Assembly: GCA_910822395.1 (NCBI GenBank)
Contig: OU365335.1
Coordinates: 682,001-746,000, forward strand
DNA from: Pseudoclavibacter triregionum
GTDB lineage: Bacteria; Actinomycetota; Actinomycetes; Actinomycetales; Microbacteriaceae
Length of the DNA stretch: 64,000 nt
Direction of reading: 5' to 3'
The notes under the pieces are model-generated. The model did not search any database, was not told the origin of the DNA, and was given only the letters and a program-made list of their open reading frames with translations. The translations under genes were made by a program, and so were the position numbers. This document shows, piece by piece, positions 19,610 to 28,844 of the stretch (within the stretch, counting starts at the first letter, position 1; each line of letters begins with the position of its first letter).

Positions 19610-20623
19610 CTATGCGGCGTCGCTCCGGTAGCGCCAGCCCGTGACCGGCTCCGGCAGGCCGAGTCGCCGCCAATGGGCGGTTCGGCGCGACCAGCGATGC
19701 TCGCGGGCGGCGACGATCGTCCGCACTCTACGCTGGAGCGGCGCGAGATCACTCATCGCCTCCTGCCAGGTCACGCGGATGACGAGGTAGCCGAGCTCGA
19801 GCGCCTGCGCGTCCCGTCGGCGATCGGCCGCGAACGCCGCCGGATTCGCGTGATGCTCTCGCCCGTCGACCTCGATGATCAGGCGATCGCCGACGAGGAA
19901 GTCGGTGCGCCCCACGCCCGCGATCTCGACCTGCGCGCGGAAGCCGATGCGCAGGCGGGTGAGCATGAGGCGCACGAGCGTCTCGGTGCCGGACTCCGAG
20001 CTCGGGTGGCAGCGGGCGACGAGGCGCTCGGCGCCCGGGCCGAGCGCGGTGCCGATCTCGGCGAGGTCGTCCGGGTGGATGACTTGCAGCCGCACCGCCG
20101 AGTCGAGCACGGCGACCGCGTCGCCCGCCTGCTGGCAGCGCAGCGCGCAGGCGATCGCCGTCGCCGGCGGGTCGATGGCTCGCGTCACCCCGACGCCGAG
20201 CCGACGGGGGAGCACATGCGCCACGACGCCGCGGGCCCGCTCGGGCTGCCGGCGGAATCGCACGTGGGCGCCGTCTCGGCGTGGCCGCCATACGCCCAGG
20301 CGCTCGAGCGCGCTCACGCAGGCCAGCGCGCCGCCCGCCCGCACCGCCGACACCACGAGAGGATCCGCGCCGGGGGCCGCGAACCACCCGTGCCGGAGCG
20401 GTGTCAGCGCACCCCTCCGCACGCGGCGCTCCCGCTCGATGCGGTCGATGCCGATCGCGCGCAGACGCTCGGCCGAGACGACTCCGCCGTCGGCGGCGAG
20501 CAGGCTCTCGTAGGCGTCCACGAGCTCCGATTTCAGCAGCGCTCGCGGCCGGGCGTCGGCGATTCTCCACAGGCTGTCTGCGTTGTTCGGATCTGCGGGC
20601 CGAATCCGGCTGTGCGCCACCAT
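19610..20623 (-). CDS. DUF559-type endonuclease-domain protein with AbiEi-like N-terminus
   Basis: A 337-residue protein. The N-terminal part (YESLLAADGGVVSAERLRAIGIDRIERERRVRRGALTPLRHGWFAAPG) resembles the winged-helix region of AbiEi-like and DUF559 proteins. The C-terminal part, DFLVGDRLIIEVDGREHH onward with RRDAQALELGYLVIRVTWQEAM, is a Vsr/DUF559 PD-(D/E)xK-like nuclease domain with plausible Asp, Glu and Asp residues. Such genes are common and variable in actinobacterial genomes, with no proven role. It is bracketed by 42-bp direct repeats, and its start codon lies inside the right copy. Confidence 0.75.
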   Translation of the reverse strand: MVAHSRIRPADPNNADSLWRIADARPRALLKSELVDAYESLLAADGGVVSAERLRAIGIDRIERERRVRRGALTPLRHGWFAAPGADPLVVSAVRAGGALACVSALERLGVWRPRRDGAHVRFRRQPERARGVVAHVLPRRLGVGVTRAIDPPATAIACALRCQQAGDAVAVLDSAVRLQVIHPDDLAEIGTALGPGAERLVARCHPSSESGTETLVRLMLTRLRIGFRAQVEIAGVGRTDFLVGDRLIIEVDGREHHANPAAFAADRRRDAQALELGYLVIRVTWQEAMSDLAPLQRRVRTIVAAREHRWSRRTAHWRRLGLPEPVTGWRYRSDAA

Positions 20624-20661
20624 ATGCGTGTCCGGGCCGAGAATCGGCCCGCGTTTCCGAA
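20620..20661. repeat. 42-bp direct repeat, copy 2
   Basis: Same start (CCATATG), length and end (GGCCCGCGTTTCCGAA) as 19564-19605. The middle holds a hairpin, CGGGCCGA and TCGGCCCG around GAA. It covers the start codon of the DUF559 gene. Confidence 0.65.
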
Positions 20662-20701
20662 GCGCCGACGGCCGCCGCCCGCGGGTCGCTAGCGTGGGGG
20701 C

Positions 20702-21538
20702 ATGCGCATCGCGACGTGGAATGTGAACTCGATCCGGGCCCGCGTGGGGCGGGTCGTCGACTGGCTCGTGCGGGAGGACATCGACGTCCTCGGCATGCAG
20801 GAGATCAAGTGCAAGCCCGAGCAGTTCCCCCGCGAGGCCTTCGAGGAGGCGGGCTACGAGCTCGAGATCCACGGCCTCAACCAGTGGAACGGCGTCGCCT
20901 TCGCGAGCCGGCTGCCGATGACCGACGTCGAGGTCGGCTTCCGCGACATGCCCGGCTTCGGGACGCCCGGCGACGACGGCAAGCTGCCGCTCGAGGCGCG
21001 CGCGCTCGGGGCGACCGTCGAGGACGTGCGGCTCTGGACGCTCTACATCCCGAACGGCCGCGAGCTCGAGCATCCGCACTACGCCTACAAGCTCGACTGG
21101 CTCGAGAAGCTCGGCGCCGCGACGACCGCGTGGACGGCCGAGAACGAGGGCATGCCGCTCGCGCTCATGGGCGACTTCAACATCGCGCCGGAGGACCACG
21201 ACGTCTGGGACCTTGCCGCCTTCGAGGGCTCGACCCACGTCTCGCCGCAGGAGCGCGCCGCGTTCCAGAAGCTCCTCGACGGGGGCCTCGTCGACGTCGT
21301 GCGCGAGCGCGGCGTCGAGGGCTACACGTACTGGGACTACAAGCAGCTGCGCTTCCCCCGCAACGAGGGCATGCGGATCGACTTCATCCTCGGCACCCGC
21401 AGCTTCGACGAGCTCATCGTCGACGCGCGCATCGACCGCGACGAGCGCAAGGGCGACGCCCCGAGCGACCACGTGCCGGTCGTCGTCGAGCTCGACGTGA
21501 AGACGAGCCTGGACGACGATCGGCCGATGATCTTCTAG
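20702..21538 (+). CDS. xthA: Exodeoxyribonuclease III (AP endonuclease)
   Basis: Repairs abasic sites and 3'-blocked ends. The 278-residue ExoIII/APE1-type protein has RIATWNVNSIRARV (Asn7), GMQEIKCK (metal-binding Glu), LYIPNGRE with the Tyr, LMGDFNIAPEDHDVW (Asp/Asn pair), RIDFILG and the terminal SDHVPVV His. All catalytic residues are present. The ATG at 20702 follows TAGCGT by six bases, so the mRNA is probably leaderless. Confidence 0.96.
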   Translation: MRIATWNVNSIRARVGRVVDWLVREDIDVLGMQEIKCKPEQFPREAFEEAGYELEIHGLNQWNGVAFASRLPMTDVEVGFRDMPGFGTPGDDGKLPLEARALGATVEDVRLWTLYIPNGRELEHPHYAYKLDWLEKLGAATTAWTAENEGMPLALMGDFNIAPEDHDVWDLAAFEGSTHVSPQERAAFQKLLDGGLVDVVRERGVEGYTYWDYKQLRFPRNEGMRIDFILGTRSFDELIVDARIDRDERKGDAPSDHVPVVVELDVKTSLDDDRPMIF

Positions 21539-21742
21539 GCGGGCGCCTCGGGCTCCTCGGCGAGGGCGTCGTCTCGGTTATCCGACGCGTCGTGTGACCA
21601 GGCATTCCTGCCCCGGCGGTACTCGGGGACCGCTCATCTCGGCGTCGCCTCGCTGGAGTACCGTGCGGTTCGCAGGCACCGGAGCGCGCCAGGATCGCGC
21701 GCCGCGCCGCCCCCGCTCGCCCTCGACCCCGGAGGACTCGCC

Positions 21743-22324
21743 GTGTCGCATCCCGCCGCGCCGCGCCGCAACCAGACGCTCCCCTCGGTGAGCTGCGTCA
21801 TCTCGAACCGCTGGAGTCCGCGCGGCTTCGACGCCGGCTACGAGCTCGACGACGAGGCGATGTCGACCCTCCTCGATGCCGCCCGGTGGGCGCCCTCCGA
21901 GAGCAACACGCAGCCCTGGTCGTACGTCGTCGCGCACCGCGGGACGCCCGAGTTCGACCGGATCGTCGGCACGCTCACCGGCTTCAACTCGGCCTGGGCC
22001 CCGAGCGCCTCGGCCCTCCTCGTCGGCGTCGCCGAGACCGAGCGCGACGGCAAGCCGCTGCGCTGGGCCGAGTACGACCTCGGCCAGGCCACCGCGTACC
22101 TCATCCTCCAGGCCGCGCACATGGGCATCGACGCCCGCCAGATGGGCGGCTTCGACCCGGATGCCCTCGCGTCGGCGTTCGGCATCGAGGCGCCGTTCGT
22201 GCCCGTCGTCGTCTTCGCGCTCGGCCGCCACGACGCGACGGACGCCGTGCCGGCGGAGATCCGCCTCCGCGACCAGGCCCCGCGCGAGCGCAAGCCGCTC
22301 GAGGCGATGCGCTTCGGGGCGTAG
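21743..22324 (+). CDS. Nitroreductase family protein
   Basis: A 193-residue FMN-dependent oxidoreductase of the nitroreductase fold. RWSPRGFD at the start, LLDAARWAPSESNTQPWSYVVA with the FMN-contacting residues, and DLGQATAYLILQAAHMGIDARQMGGFD are family hallmarks. It uses NAD(P)H to reduce nitro or quinone compounds; the true substrate is unknown. The GTG start at 21743 is fixed by GGAGG seven bases upstream. It converges with clpB on the hairpin at 22499-22536. Confidence 0.9.
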   Translation: MSHPAAPRRNQTLPSVSCVISNRWSPRGFDAGYELDDEAMSTLLDAARWAPSESNTQPWSYVVAHRGTPEFDRIVGTLTGFNSAWAPSASALLVGVAETERDGKPLRWAEYDLGQATAYLILQAAHMGIDARQMGGFDPDALASAFGIEAPFVPVVVFALGRHDATDAVPAEIRLRDQAPRERKPLEAMRFGA

Positions 22325-22498
22325 CGAGCCGACGCCGAGGCTCGCCTCCCGCGATGAGATCATCGCGCAGGGCCGCGAGCCGGCGGCCTGGGCGCCCAGA
22401 TCTTCGGCTCCGTGAACGCCGACGCACATGGGGGCGACGTGATCACATATCCGTCGATCTGGGACGAGCCCGGAGGTGGGCGGGCCGAAGGCGGACAC

Positions 22499-22536
22499 GG
22501 GGAGGGCCTCGGCGGAGCATCCGCCGGGCCCTCCCC
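22499..22536. terminator. Hairpin between nitroreductase and clpB
   Basis: Outer arms 22499-22508 and 22527-22536 and inner arms 22510-22515 and 22521-22526 pair, leaving a 5-nt loop. It sits between convergent genes and can end both transcripts. The rest of the 223-base gap shows no gene. Confidence 0.7.
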
Positions 22537-22547
22537 CGCTTCGGCCG

Positions 22548-24797
22548 CTACTCGAGCTCGCCCTCGACGACCTCGGCGTCCTCGATGCCGTCGTCACCAT
22601 CCGCCGAGTCAGAGCCCGAGGCCGAGCCCGAGCCCGCCTCGGCCCGGTGCGCCGGGCCCGACACCTCGAGCCCCTCGCCGTCGAGCCGCACGCGGACCTC
22701 GACGCGGTCGCCGTCGCGGATCGCCCCGGAGAGCAGCCCCTTCGCGAGCCGGTCGTCGATCTCCTTCTGCATGAGGCGGCGCAGCGGGCGGGCGCCGTAG
22801 ATCGGGTCGTAGCCGCGCTCGGCGAGCCAGGCGCGGGCGTCCTCGTCGACCGAGATCTCGAGGCGCCGCTCCCCCAGGCGCTGCTGCAGCCGGTGCACCT
22901 GGAGCTCGACGATCCGCGCGAGCTCGTCCTGCGAGAGGGCGGAGAACACGACGATGTCGTCGAGGCGGTTCACGAACTCCGGCTTGAACGCCTGCCGCAC
23001 CGCCGCCATGACCTGGGAGCGCTTCTGCTCCTCGCTCGTGAGCGGGTCGACGAGGTACTGCGAGCCGAGGTTCGAGGTGAGGACGAGGATGGTGTTCCGG
23101 AAGTCCACCGTGCGGCCCTGGCCGTCCGTGAGCCGGCCGTCGTCGAGCACCTGCAGGAGCACGTCGAAGACCTCCGGGTGCGCCTTCTCGACCTCGTCGA
23201 GGAGGATCACCGAGTACGGGCGCCGGCGCACGGCCTCCGTGAGCTGGCCGCCCTGCTCGTAGCCGATGTAGCCGGGAGGGGCGCCGACGAGGCGCGCCAC
23301 CGAGTGCTTCTCGCCGTATTCGGACATGTCGATGCGCACCATCGACTTCTCGTCGTCGAAGAGCAGCTCCGCGAGCGCCTTCGCGAGCTCGGTCTTGCCG
23401 ACGCCCGTGGGGCCGAGGAAGAGGAACGAGCCGGTCGGCTTCTGCGGGTCGGAGACGCCCGCCCGCGAGCGCCGGATGGCGTCGGCCACGGCCTGCACCG
23501 CGCCCTGCTGGCCGATGAGGCGCTTGCCGAGCTCCTCCTCGAGGTGGAGGAGCTTCTCCATCTCGCCCTGGAGGAGGCGGCCGACGGGGATGCCCGTCCA
23601 CGAGGCGACGACGCCGGCGATGTCCTCGCTCGTGACGTGGTCGTTCACGAGGCGGGGGCCGCCGTCCTCGGCGCGCTCGGCCTGGTCGAGCTCCTTCTGG
23701 ATGCCCGGCAGCTCGCCGTAGAGGAGGCGGCTCGCGAGCTCGAGGTTGCCCTCGCGCTGCGCCTTCTCGGCGCGCATGCGCACGTTGTCGAGCTTGCCCT
23801 TGAGCTCGCCGATGCGGTTGAGGCCGGCGCGCTCGACCTCCCAGCGGCGCTTCAGGCCGCCGAGGGCGGCGTCCTTCTCGGCGAGGTCGGCGCGGAGCTT
23901 CTCGAGGCGCTCCTTCGAGGCGGGGTCGTGCTCCTTCTTCAGCGCGAGCTCCTCGATGCGGAGCCGGTCGACCTGGCGCTGGAGGGTGTCGATCTCGACG
24001 GGCGCCGAGTCGATCTCCATGCGCAGGCGCGACGCGGCCTCGTCGATGAGGTCGATGGCCTTGTCGGGCAGCTTGCGGCCGGTGATGTACCGGTTCGAGA
24101 GCGTCGCCGCCGCGACGAGCGCGGAGTCGGCGATGGCGACCTTGTGGTGCGCCTCGTAGCGCTCCTTGAGGCCGCGGAGGATCGCGACCGAGTCCTCGAC
24201 CGAGGGCTCGCCGACGAACACCTGCTGGAATCGGCGCTCGAGGGCGGGGTCGGCCTCGATGAACTCGCGGTACTCGTCGAGCGTCGTCGCGCCGATGAGG
24301 CGCAGCTCGCCGCGCGCGAGCATGGGCTTGAGCATGTTCGCGGCGGAGATGGACGACTCGCCGCCGCCGGCGCCCATGAGCGTGTGGAGCTCGTCGATGA
24401 AGGTGATGATGCGGCCGTCCGACCCGTTGATCTCCTTGAGGACGGCCTTGAGCCGCTCTTCGAACTCGCCGCGGTACTTCGCGCCCGCGATGAGGCTCGC
24501 GAGGTCGAGCGAGACGAGCTCCTTGCCCTTGAGCGAGTCGGCGACGTCGCCCGCGACGATGCGCTGGGCGAGGCCCTCGACGACGGACGTCTTGCCGACG
24601 CCCGGCTCGCCGATGAGGACGGGGTTGTTCTTCGTGCGGCGCGTGAGCACCTGGCTCACGCGCCGGATCTCGGCATCGCGGCCGATGACCGGGTCGAGCT
24701 TGCCCGAGCGGGCGATGTCGGTGAGGTTGACGCCGTACTGCTCGAGGGCGCTCTTCGCGTCCTCGTTCTGGGCCGGCGCGCCCTGCATGTTCGCCAT
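22548..24797 (-). CDS. clpB: ClpB-type AAA+ disaggregase lacking the N-terminal domain
   Basis: Threads aggregated proteins in cooperation with DnaK. The 749-residue protein has AAA1 with GEPGVGKT at 63-70 and [12 protein letters not shown], a full coiled-coil middle domain (roughly 300-420, [31 protein letters not shown]), AAA2 with GPTGVGKT and the pore loop [13 protein letters not shown], and an acidic tail. It begins at [26 protein letters not shown], where ordinary ClpB is already at about residue 150, so the double Clp_N domain is missing. AAGGAGG precedes the ATG and a HAIR box lies 56 bases upstream, tying it to HspR. Confidence 0.95.
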   Translation of the reverse strand: MANMQGAPAQNEDAKSALEQYGVNLTDIARSGKLDPVIGRDAEIRRVSQVLTRRTKNNPVLIGEPGVGKTSVVEGLAQRIVAGDVADSLKGKELVSLDLASLIAGAKYRGEFEERLKAVLKEINGSDGRIITFIDELHTLMGAGGGESSISAANMLKPMLARGELRLIGATTLDEYREFIEADPALERRFQQVFVGEPSVEDSVAILRGLKERYEAHHKVAIADSALVAAATLSNRYITGRKLPDKAIDLIDEAASRLRMEIDSAPVEIDTLQRQVDRLRIEELALKKEHDPASKERLEKLRADLAEKDAALGGLKRRWEVERAGLNRIGELKGKLDNVRMRAEKAQREGNLELASRLLYGELPGIQKELDQAERAEDGGPRLVNDHVTSEDIAGVVASWTGIPVGRLLQGEMEKLLHLEEELGKRLIGQQGAVQAVADAIRRSRAGVSDPQKPTGSFLFLGPTGVGKTELAKALAELLFDDEKSMVRIDMSEYGEKHSVARLVGAPPGYIGYEQGGQLTEAVRRRPYSVILLDEVEKAHPEVFDVLLQVLDDGRLTDGQGRTVDFRNTILVLTSNLGSQYLVDPLTSEEQKRSQVMAAVRQAFKPEFVNRLDDIVVFSALSQDELARIVELQVHRLQQRLGERRLEISVDEDARAWLAERGYDPIYGARPLRRLMQKEIDDRLAKGLLSGAIRDGDRVEVRVRLDGEGLEVSGPAHRAEAGSGSASGSDSADGDDGIEDAEVVEGELE

Positions 24798-24852
24798 AGA
24801 GGCGCCTCCTTGGTCCGGATGTCCCGGTGGTCGTGGTGGGTTTGCGGCTCAC

Positions 24853-24873
24853 CTTGAGCCGTGATGACTCAAG
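24853..24873 (-). promoter_or_regulatory. HAIR operator (HspR site) of clpB
   Basis: CTTGAGC-N7-ACTCAAG matches the HspR inverted repeat (HAIR) consensus and lies 56 bases before the clpB ATG. The hspR gene is at 34673-35143, and three similar sites precede dnaK. Confidence 0.9.
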
Positions 24874-24948
24874 TTTAGGAAGAGGAGCGAGTCAGGCATA
24901 GATTCCGGCGTGCGCTCACGGCGAACCCGAAGGATCGGACGTCCTGCC

Positions 24949-25045
24949 GGTGGTTGAGGAGCGAGCGCAGCGAGCGTCTCGACACCACCACCCCAGGTGC
25001 CTCCGGTGGTTTCGAGACGCGGCCCGCGGCCGCTCCTCAACCACC
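24949..25045. repeat. REP-like element, paired inverted units
   Basis: GGTGGTTGAGGAGCGAGCGC...ACACCACC is followed by the inverted unit GGTGGTTTCGAGACGC...CTCAACCACC. It stands immediately upstream of the DUF1023 gene; a matching pair lies just beyond that gene at 26437-26535. Confidence 0.9.
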
Positions 25046-25074
25046 TGCGCGCATCCGCGTCTACGCTCGTTCGC

Positions 25075-26427
25075 ATGGCTTCCGGCGTCCCTCCCCGCGC
25101 GACGCGATCCGACCTCGAGCGGCTCGTCGCGACGCGCGGCGAGGCGCCGCGCGAGCTGCAGCGCCGCATCGTCGACCGTCCGCCCTCGCAGGCCGAGATC
25201 CGCGCCTGGTGGACGTCCACCCCCGAGGAGGAGCGCCGCCGCCTCGAGTCCGACGCCACGCTCGTCGTCGGCAACCTCGACGGCCTGCCCTGGGGCGCCC
25301 GGGTGCGCGCGAACCACGTGAGCCTCGGCCGCATCCTCGACGGCGTGGAGGAGGCGCCGTTCCGCGAGCTCGGCGCCAGGTCGTCCCACCTCTCCGCCGC
25401 GGACGCGCGCGCGGCCCGGCTCCGCGAGCGCCTCGGCCTCCTCCAGGCCGGCGCCGGCTTCTTCGAGCGCGGGCCGCTCCCCCGCTTCCTCCTCGCCTTC
25501 GACCCCGAGCGCTCGGCGATCGCCGAGTACCTCGGGCCGGCGATCGCCGAGCACGACGATCCGCACCGCTCGCCGCTCGCCGAGGGCGTGCGCGCGCTCG
25601 GGATCTTCGTGCCCGGCAACGACTCGGACCTCCTCCACTTCGAGGGCAAGGGGCACACGATGTCCGAGCCGGTCATCCTCGCGAACCAGACGGCGGGACG
25701 CGACGTCGCCGGGATGATCGCGTGGCAGGGCGGGCCGTTCCCGCGCGGCCTCGGGGCCCTCCGCGCCGAGCCCGCCGCGGCCCTCGCCGCGCGGCTGGCG
25801 CGCTTCGCGAACGGGATCGTGCGGGAAGACGGCGTCCCCGTCACCGCCTTCGGCTTCAGCTACGGCGGCGCGGTCGTCGGGCTCGCGCTGCGGCGCGGGA
25901 TGCGCGTCGACCGGGTCGTGCACCTCGCGAGCGCGGGGCTCGGGCACGGCATCCGCTCGCTCGCGCACCTGCCGGAGGCCGCGCGCGTGCCGCACTTCGC
26001 GATGCTCGCGCCGGGCGACGCGACGGTCGGGCCGATCCAGGGCCTCGAGGCGCGACTGCCCTGGCTCGGGCGCATCGGCCACGGCGGCTCGCCCGTGCGG
26101 GCGCGCGGCGTGACGCGGCTCGAGACGGGATGGCTCGACGACCCGGGCCCCCTCGCGTCGCCCGCCTCGCAGGGCGCGGCGGCGCGGCGCGGCACTCCGA
26201 CGTCGGAGCGTCCGCTCACCGGCCACATGCCGATGCTCGAGCGCTGGGGCACGACGGCGAAGCGCGGGATGTCGGCCGTCCTCGCGGGCGGCGCGGCCGA
26301 GGCGGCGGCGCCCCGCGGCCCGCTCGACCGGCTCGCGGAGCGGCTCGGGCTGCCGCGCACGCCGATCCGCCGGCCCGGCTACGTGCGCCGCGAGCTCCGC
26401 ATCGACGGCCCGCTCGCGGAGGACTAG
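25075..26427 (+). CDS. DUF1023 alpha/beta hydrolase
   Basis: A 450-residue protein of the actinobacterial DUF1023 family, an alpha/beta hydrolase fold. The core VTAFGFSYGGAVVGLAL holds the nucleophile elbow GFSYGG; FVPGNDSDLLHFEGKGHTM upstream is family-typical. There is no signal peptide. Substrate is unknown. I take the ATG at 25075 because TACGCT lies seven bases before it (leaderless) and the upstream open frame runs into the REP element. The gene is bracketed by paired REP elements on both sides. Confidence 0.8.
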   Translation: MASGVPPRATRSDLERLVATRGEAPRELQRRIVDRPPSQAEIRAWWTSTPEEERRRLESDATLVVGNLDGLPWGARVRANHVSLGRILDGVEEAPFRELGARSSHLSAADARAARLRERLGLLQAGAGFFERGPLPRFLLAFDPERSAIAEYLGPAIAEHDDPHRSPLAEGVRALGIFVPGNDSDLLHFEGKGHTMSEPVILANQTAGRDVAGMIAWQGGPFPRGLGALRAEPAAALAARLARFANGIVREDGVPVTAFGFSYGGAVVGLALRRGMRVDRVVHLASAGLGHGIRSLAHLPEAARVPHFAMLAPGDATVGPIQGLEARLPWLGRIGHGGSPVRARGVTRLETGWLDDPGPLASPASQGAAARRGTPTSERPLTGHMPMLERWGTTAKRGMSAVLAGGAAEAAAPRGPLDRLAERLGLPRTPIRRPGYVRRELRIDGPLAED

Positions 26428-26436
26428 CGGACAGCA

Positions 26437-26535
26437 GGTGGTTGAGGAGCGGTCGCAGGCCGCGTCTCGAAACCACCGGAGGCACCGTGACCTCGGTGGT
26501 TTCGAGATGGCCGCTGCGCGGCCTCCTCAACCACC
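26437..26535. repeat. REP-like element, paired inverted units
   Basis: GGTGGTTGAGGAGCGGTCGC...AAACCACC followed by GGTGGTTTCGAGATGG...CTCAACCACC, ten bases past the DUF1023 stop. Internal stems differ from those of the upstream copy, so it is a family member and not a recent duplicate. Confidence 0.9.
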
Positions 26536-26644
26536 TCGAGCGCGAGGTGGCGTTCAGAATGCGCAAGGAGCGGGGCGATGGGTCGAAAGACGGGACATCG
26601 TCGCCCTATCTGCGGAATCTGAACGCGCCCGCCCGCTGCGGTCG

Positions 26645-28054
26645 TCAGGCGAGGATGCGCTCGATGGCGCGCATGGGGATGGGCAGCCAGCCCGGCCGGT
26701 GCAGCGCCTCGTAGCGCGCCTCGTAGACGGCCTTGTCGAGCTCGTACGCCGCGAGGAGCCGCTCGTCGACGGCCCCCGCCTCGGCGCCCTCGCGCTCGAC
26801 GAGGCCGCGGCGGTAGCCGTCCAGGAACGCCCGCCGCGCCCCCTCGGCCCAGTCGCGCGCCTGCTCCGAGCCGGCCTGCATCGAGAGCGATCCGGCCACG
26901 TAGTCGAAGGAGCGGAGCATGCCGGCGACGTCGCGGGCGGGCACGTCCGGGAGGTTGCGGGAGGCGAGCGGCCGCAGCGGCTCGCCCTCGAAGTCGAGGA
27001 GCACCCAGCCGCGATCCGGCACCGCGAGCACCTGGCCGAGGTGGTAGTCGCCGTGGATGCGCTGGAGCGTGGGCCAGCTCGCGTGCGCCGCGGCCTCGTA
27101 CGCCGCGAGCGCCGCGTCGCGGTGGCGGGCGAGGTCGGGCACCGCGTGCGCGGCCTCGTCGAAGCGCGCCCGCATCTGGCCGATCGCCGCCTCGATCTCG
27201 GCGCGGCCCGCGACCGCCGTCGGCATGACCTCGCGGAGGATCGCGTGCGTCTCCGCCGTCGCCTCGCCGAGCGAAGTCGCGGCCTCGAGGAAGTCGTCGC
27301 CGGTCTCGGCGGCGCGGAGCGCGACGCGCCAGGCGTCCTCGACGCCGGGCAGGAACTCCTGCGCGAACGCGAGATGCCCGCTCGCGAGGCGCCCGGGCAC
27401 GCGCGGGTCGATCCACGATCCCGAGACGTGGCCGAGCACGGGCGGCACGCGCAGCGATCCGGCGCTCGCGAGCGCGGTCTGGAGGGTGACGTCCGGGTTC
27501 TCGCCGTCCGAGATGGTGCGGAAGACCTTCACGATGAGCGGCGACGCGGCCTGCCCGTCGCGGCGCATCTCGTAGATGATCGAGGTGTTCGACTGCTCGC
27601 CCGAGAGCACGCGGCTCGTCGCGTACTCGCCGGTCTTCGCGCCCGGCATCGGCATGCCGAACGCGGTCGTCGGATCGCTCGGCCGCTCGCCGCCCGCGCG
27701 CCCCTCGGCCTCGACGAGGCGCAGGAGCGCCCGCGCGAAGGCGGGGTCGCAGGGGCCGTCGACGACCGCGTGCGTCTCGCCGTCGTGGACGACCGAGCCG
27801 AGGTAGCCGCTCGCCTCGACCGAGGTGTCGACGTCGCGGAGCACGAGGGGCACCTGGTAGACGATGGGCGCGCGGCCCGCGGCGGCGCCGGACTCGTCGG
27901 CGATGAGCGGCACGATGATCGCGCGCACGCCGGGCTCGGGGGCGGGATCGTCGAGGACGTAGCTGCCGAGATGGCGCAGCGCGGGGGCCGCGGATCCGGC
28001 GAACCAGCGTCGGCTCGGCATCCAGTCGGTGAGCAGCTCGATGAGCGTGGGCAT
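26645..28054 (-). CDS. mak: Maltokinase-like phosphotransferase
   Basis: Phosphorylates maltose to maltose 1-phosphate with ATP, feeding GlgE alpha-glucan synthesis in actinobacteria. The 469-residue protein has an N-terminal cap domain (MPSRRWFAGSAAPAL opening) and an aminoglycoside-phosphotransferase-like kinase domain: IHGDYHLGQVL carries the catalytic Asp, WVLLDFEGEP the metal-binding Asp, and ELDKAVYEARYE near the end is typical of maltokinases. GlgE and TreS are not next to it, so function rests on motifs; another sugar could be the substrate. Start at 28054 with GAGG upstream. Confidence 0.82.
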   Translation of the reverse strand: MPTLIELLTDWMPSRRWFAGSAAPALRHLGSYVLDDPAPEPGVRAIIVPLIADESGAAAGRAPIVYQVPLVLRDVDTSVEASGYLGSVVHDGETHAVVDGPCDPAFARALLRLVEAEGRAGGERPSDPTTAFGMPMPGAKTGEYATSRVLSGEQSNTSIIYEMRRDGQAASPLIVKVFRTISDGENPDVTLQTALASAGSLRVPPVLGHVSGSWIDPRVPGRLASGHLAFAQEFLPGVEDAWRVALRAAETGDDFLEAATSLGEATAETHAILREVMPTAVAGRAEIEAAIGQMRARFDEAAHAVPDLARHRDAALAAYEAAAHASWPTLQRIHGDYHLGQVLAVPDRGWVLLDFEGEPLRPLASRNLPDVPARDVAGMLRSFDYVAGSLSMQAGSEQARDWAEGARRAFLDGYRRGLVEREGAEAGAVDERLLAAYELDKAVYEARYEALHRPGWLPIPMRAIERILA

Positions 28055-28134
28055 GGTCCTCGCCTCCGGTCTCCGGGCGCTCGCCCGGCTGGCGTGCCCA
28101 GGCTAGCGAGCGGGGCCTGGACGACCGCGCAAGG

Positions 28135-28159
28135 GCGGGGCGGGGCGGGGCGGGGCGGG
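28135..28159 (+). repeat. GCGGG tandem run
   Basis: Five GCGGG units in a row, followed at 28166-28189 by two copies of a CCGGGCGGGA-like unit. Runs of three or more G on the plus strand could form a quadruplex between the mak and NUDIX genes. Confidence 0.8.
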
Positions 28160-28276
28160 TCAGGGCCGGGCGGGACCGGGCGGGACCGGAGCTGGCGCAG
28201 GGACCGCGGGGCCGGGAGGCCCGCCGTCGCTATCCTCGCGAGGAGAGCGCCCCCCAGCAGCCAGAGGAGCCAGAGG

Positions 28277-28834
28277 ATGTCCGAGACCAGCCCGCACGAT
28301 GCCCGTCCCGCCCCCGTCCGCGAGGTCTGCGTCGCCTACCTCCTCCGCGGCGCGCTCGGCGGCGACGAGGTCCTCCTCGGCGAGAAGCGCCGCGGCCTCG
28401 GCGAGGGCCTGCTCGTCGGCCTCGGCGGCAAGCTCGAGCCGGGCGAGGCGGCGCGGGATGCGGTCGTCCGCGAGGTGCGCGAGGAGTCGGGGCTGCGGGT
28501 CGAGCCCGCCGACCTCGAGGAGATCGGCGTCGTCGACTACTGGTTCCCGACGAAGCCGGAGTGGAGCCAGCGCTCGCACGTCTTCCTCGCCCGCGAGTTC
28601 CGCGGCCGGCTCCTCGAGGAGTCGGAGGAGCTCGTGCCGGGCTGGCACCAGACGGCGCGGCTGCCGGTGCACCGCATGTGGTCGGATGCCATGCACTGGC
28701 TCCCCCGCGCGCTCGCGGGGGCGCCCATCCGAGCCGAGTTCGTCTTCGGCGACGACCTCCGCACGGTGGTCGCCTCCTCGGACCCGGTCGCGGGGCTGCC
28801 GCCGGTGGAGGACGCGCAGCGCATGAGCGTGTAG
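28277..28834 (+). CDS. NUDIX hydrolase (MutT-like)
   Basis: A 185-residue nucleotide pyrophosphatase. The NUDIX box is complete: GKLEPGEAARDAVVREVREESGL follows the Gx5Ex7REUxEExGU rule (given here as spanning residues about 55-77). Ahead of it, EVLLGEKRRGLGEGLLVGLGG resembles 8-oxo-dGTPases of the MTH1/MutT type, so oxidised-nucleotide cleaning is the best guess. The ATG at 28277 is preceded by AGGAG. It is transcribed away from mak and converges with the methyltransferase at 28845. Confidence 0.88.
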   Translation: MSETSPHDARPAPVREVCVAYLLRGALGGDEVLLGEKRRGLGEGLLVGLGGKLEPGEAARDAVVREVREESGLRVEPADLEEIGVVDYWFPTKPEWSQRSHVFLAREFRGRLLEESEELVPGWHQTARLPVHRMWSDAMHWLPRALAGAPIRAEFVFGDDLRTVVASSDPVAGLPPVEDAQRMSV

Positions 28835-28844
28835 GGCGTCGTGG

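Noticed and set aside
24798-26535. Insertion sequence around the DUF1023 gene
   Set aside because: No transposase; the flanks are REP-like elements present elsewhere in the window.
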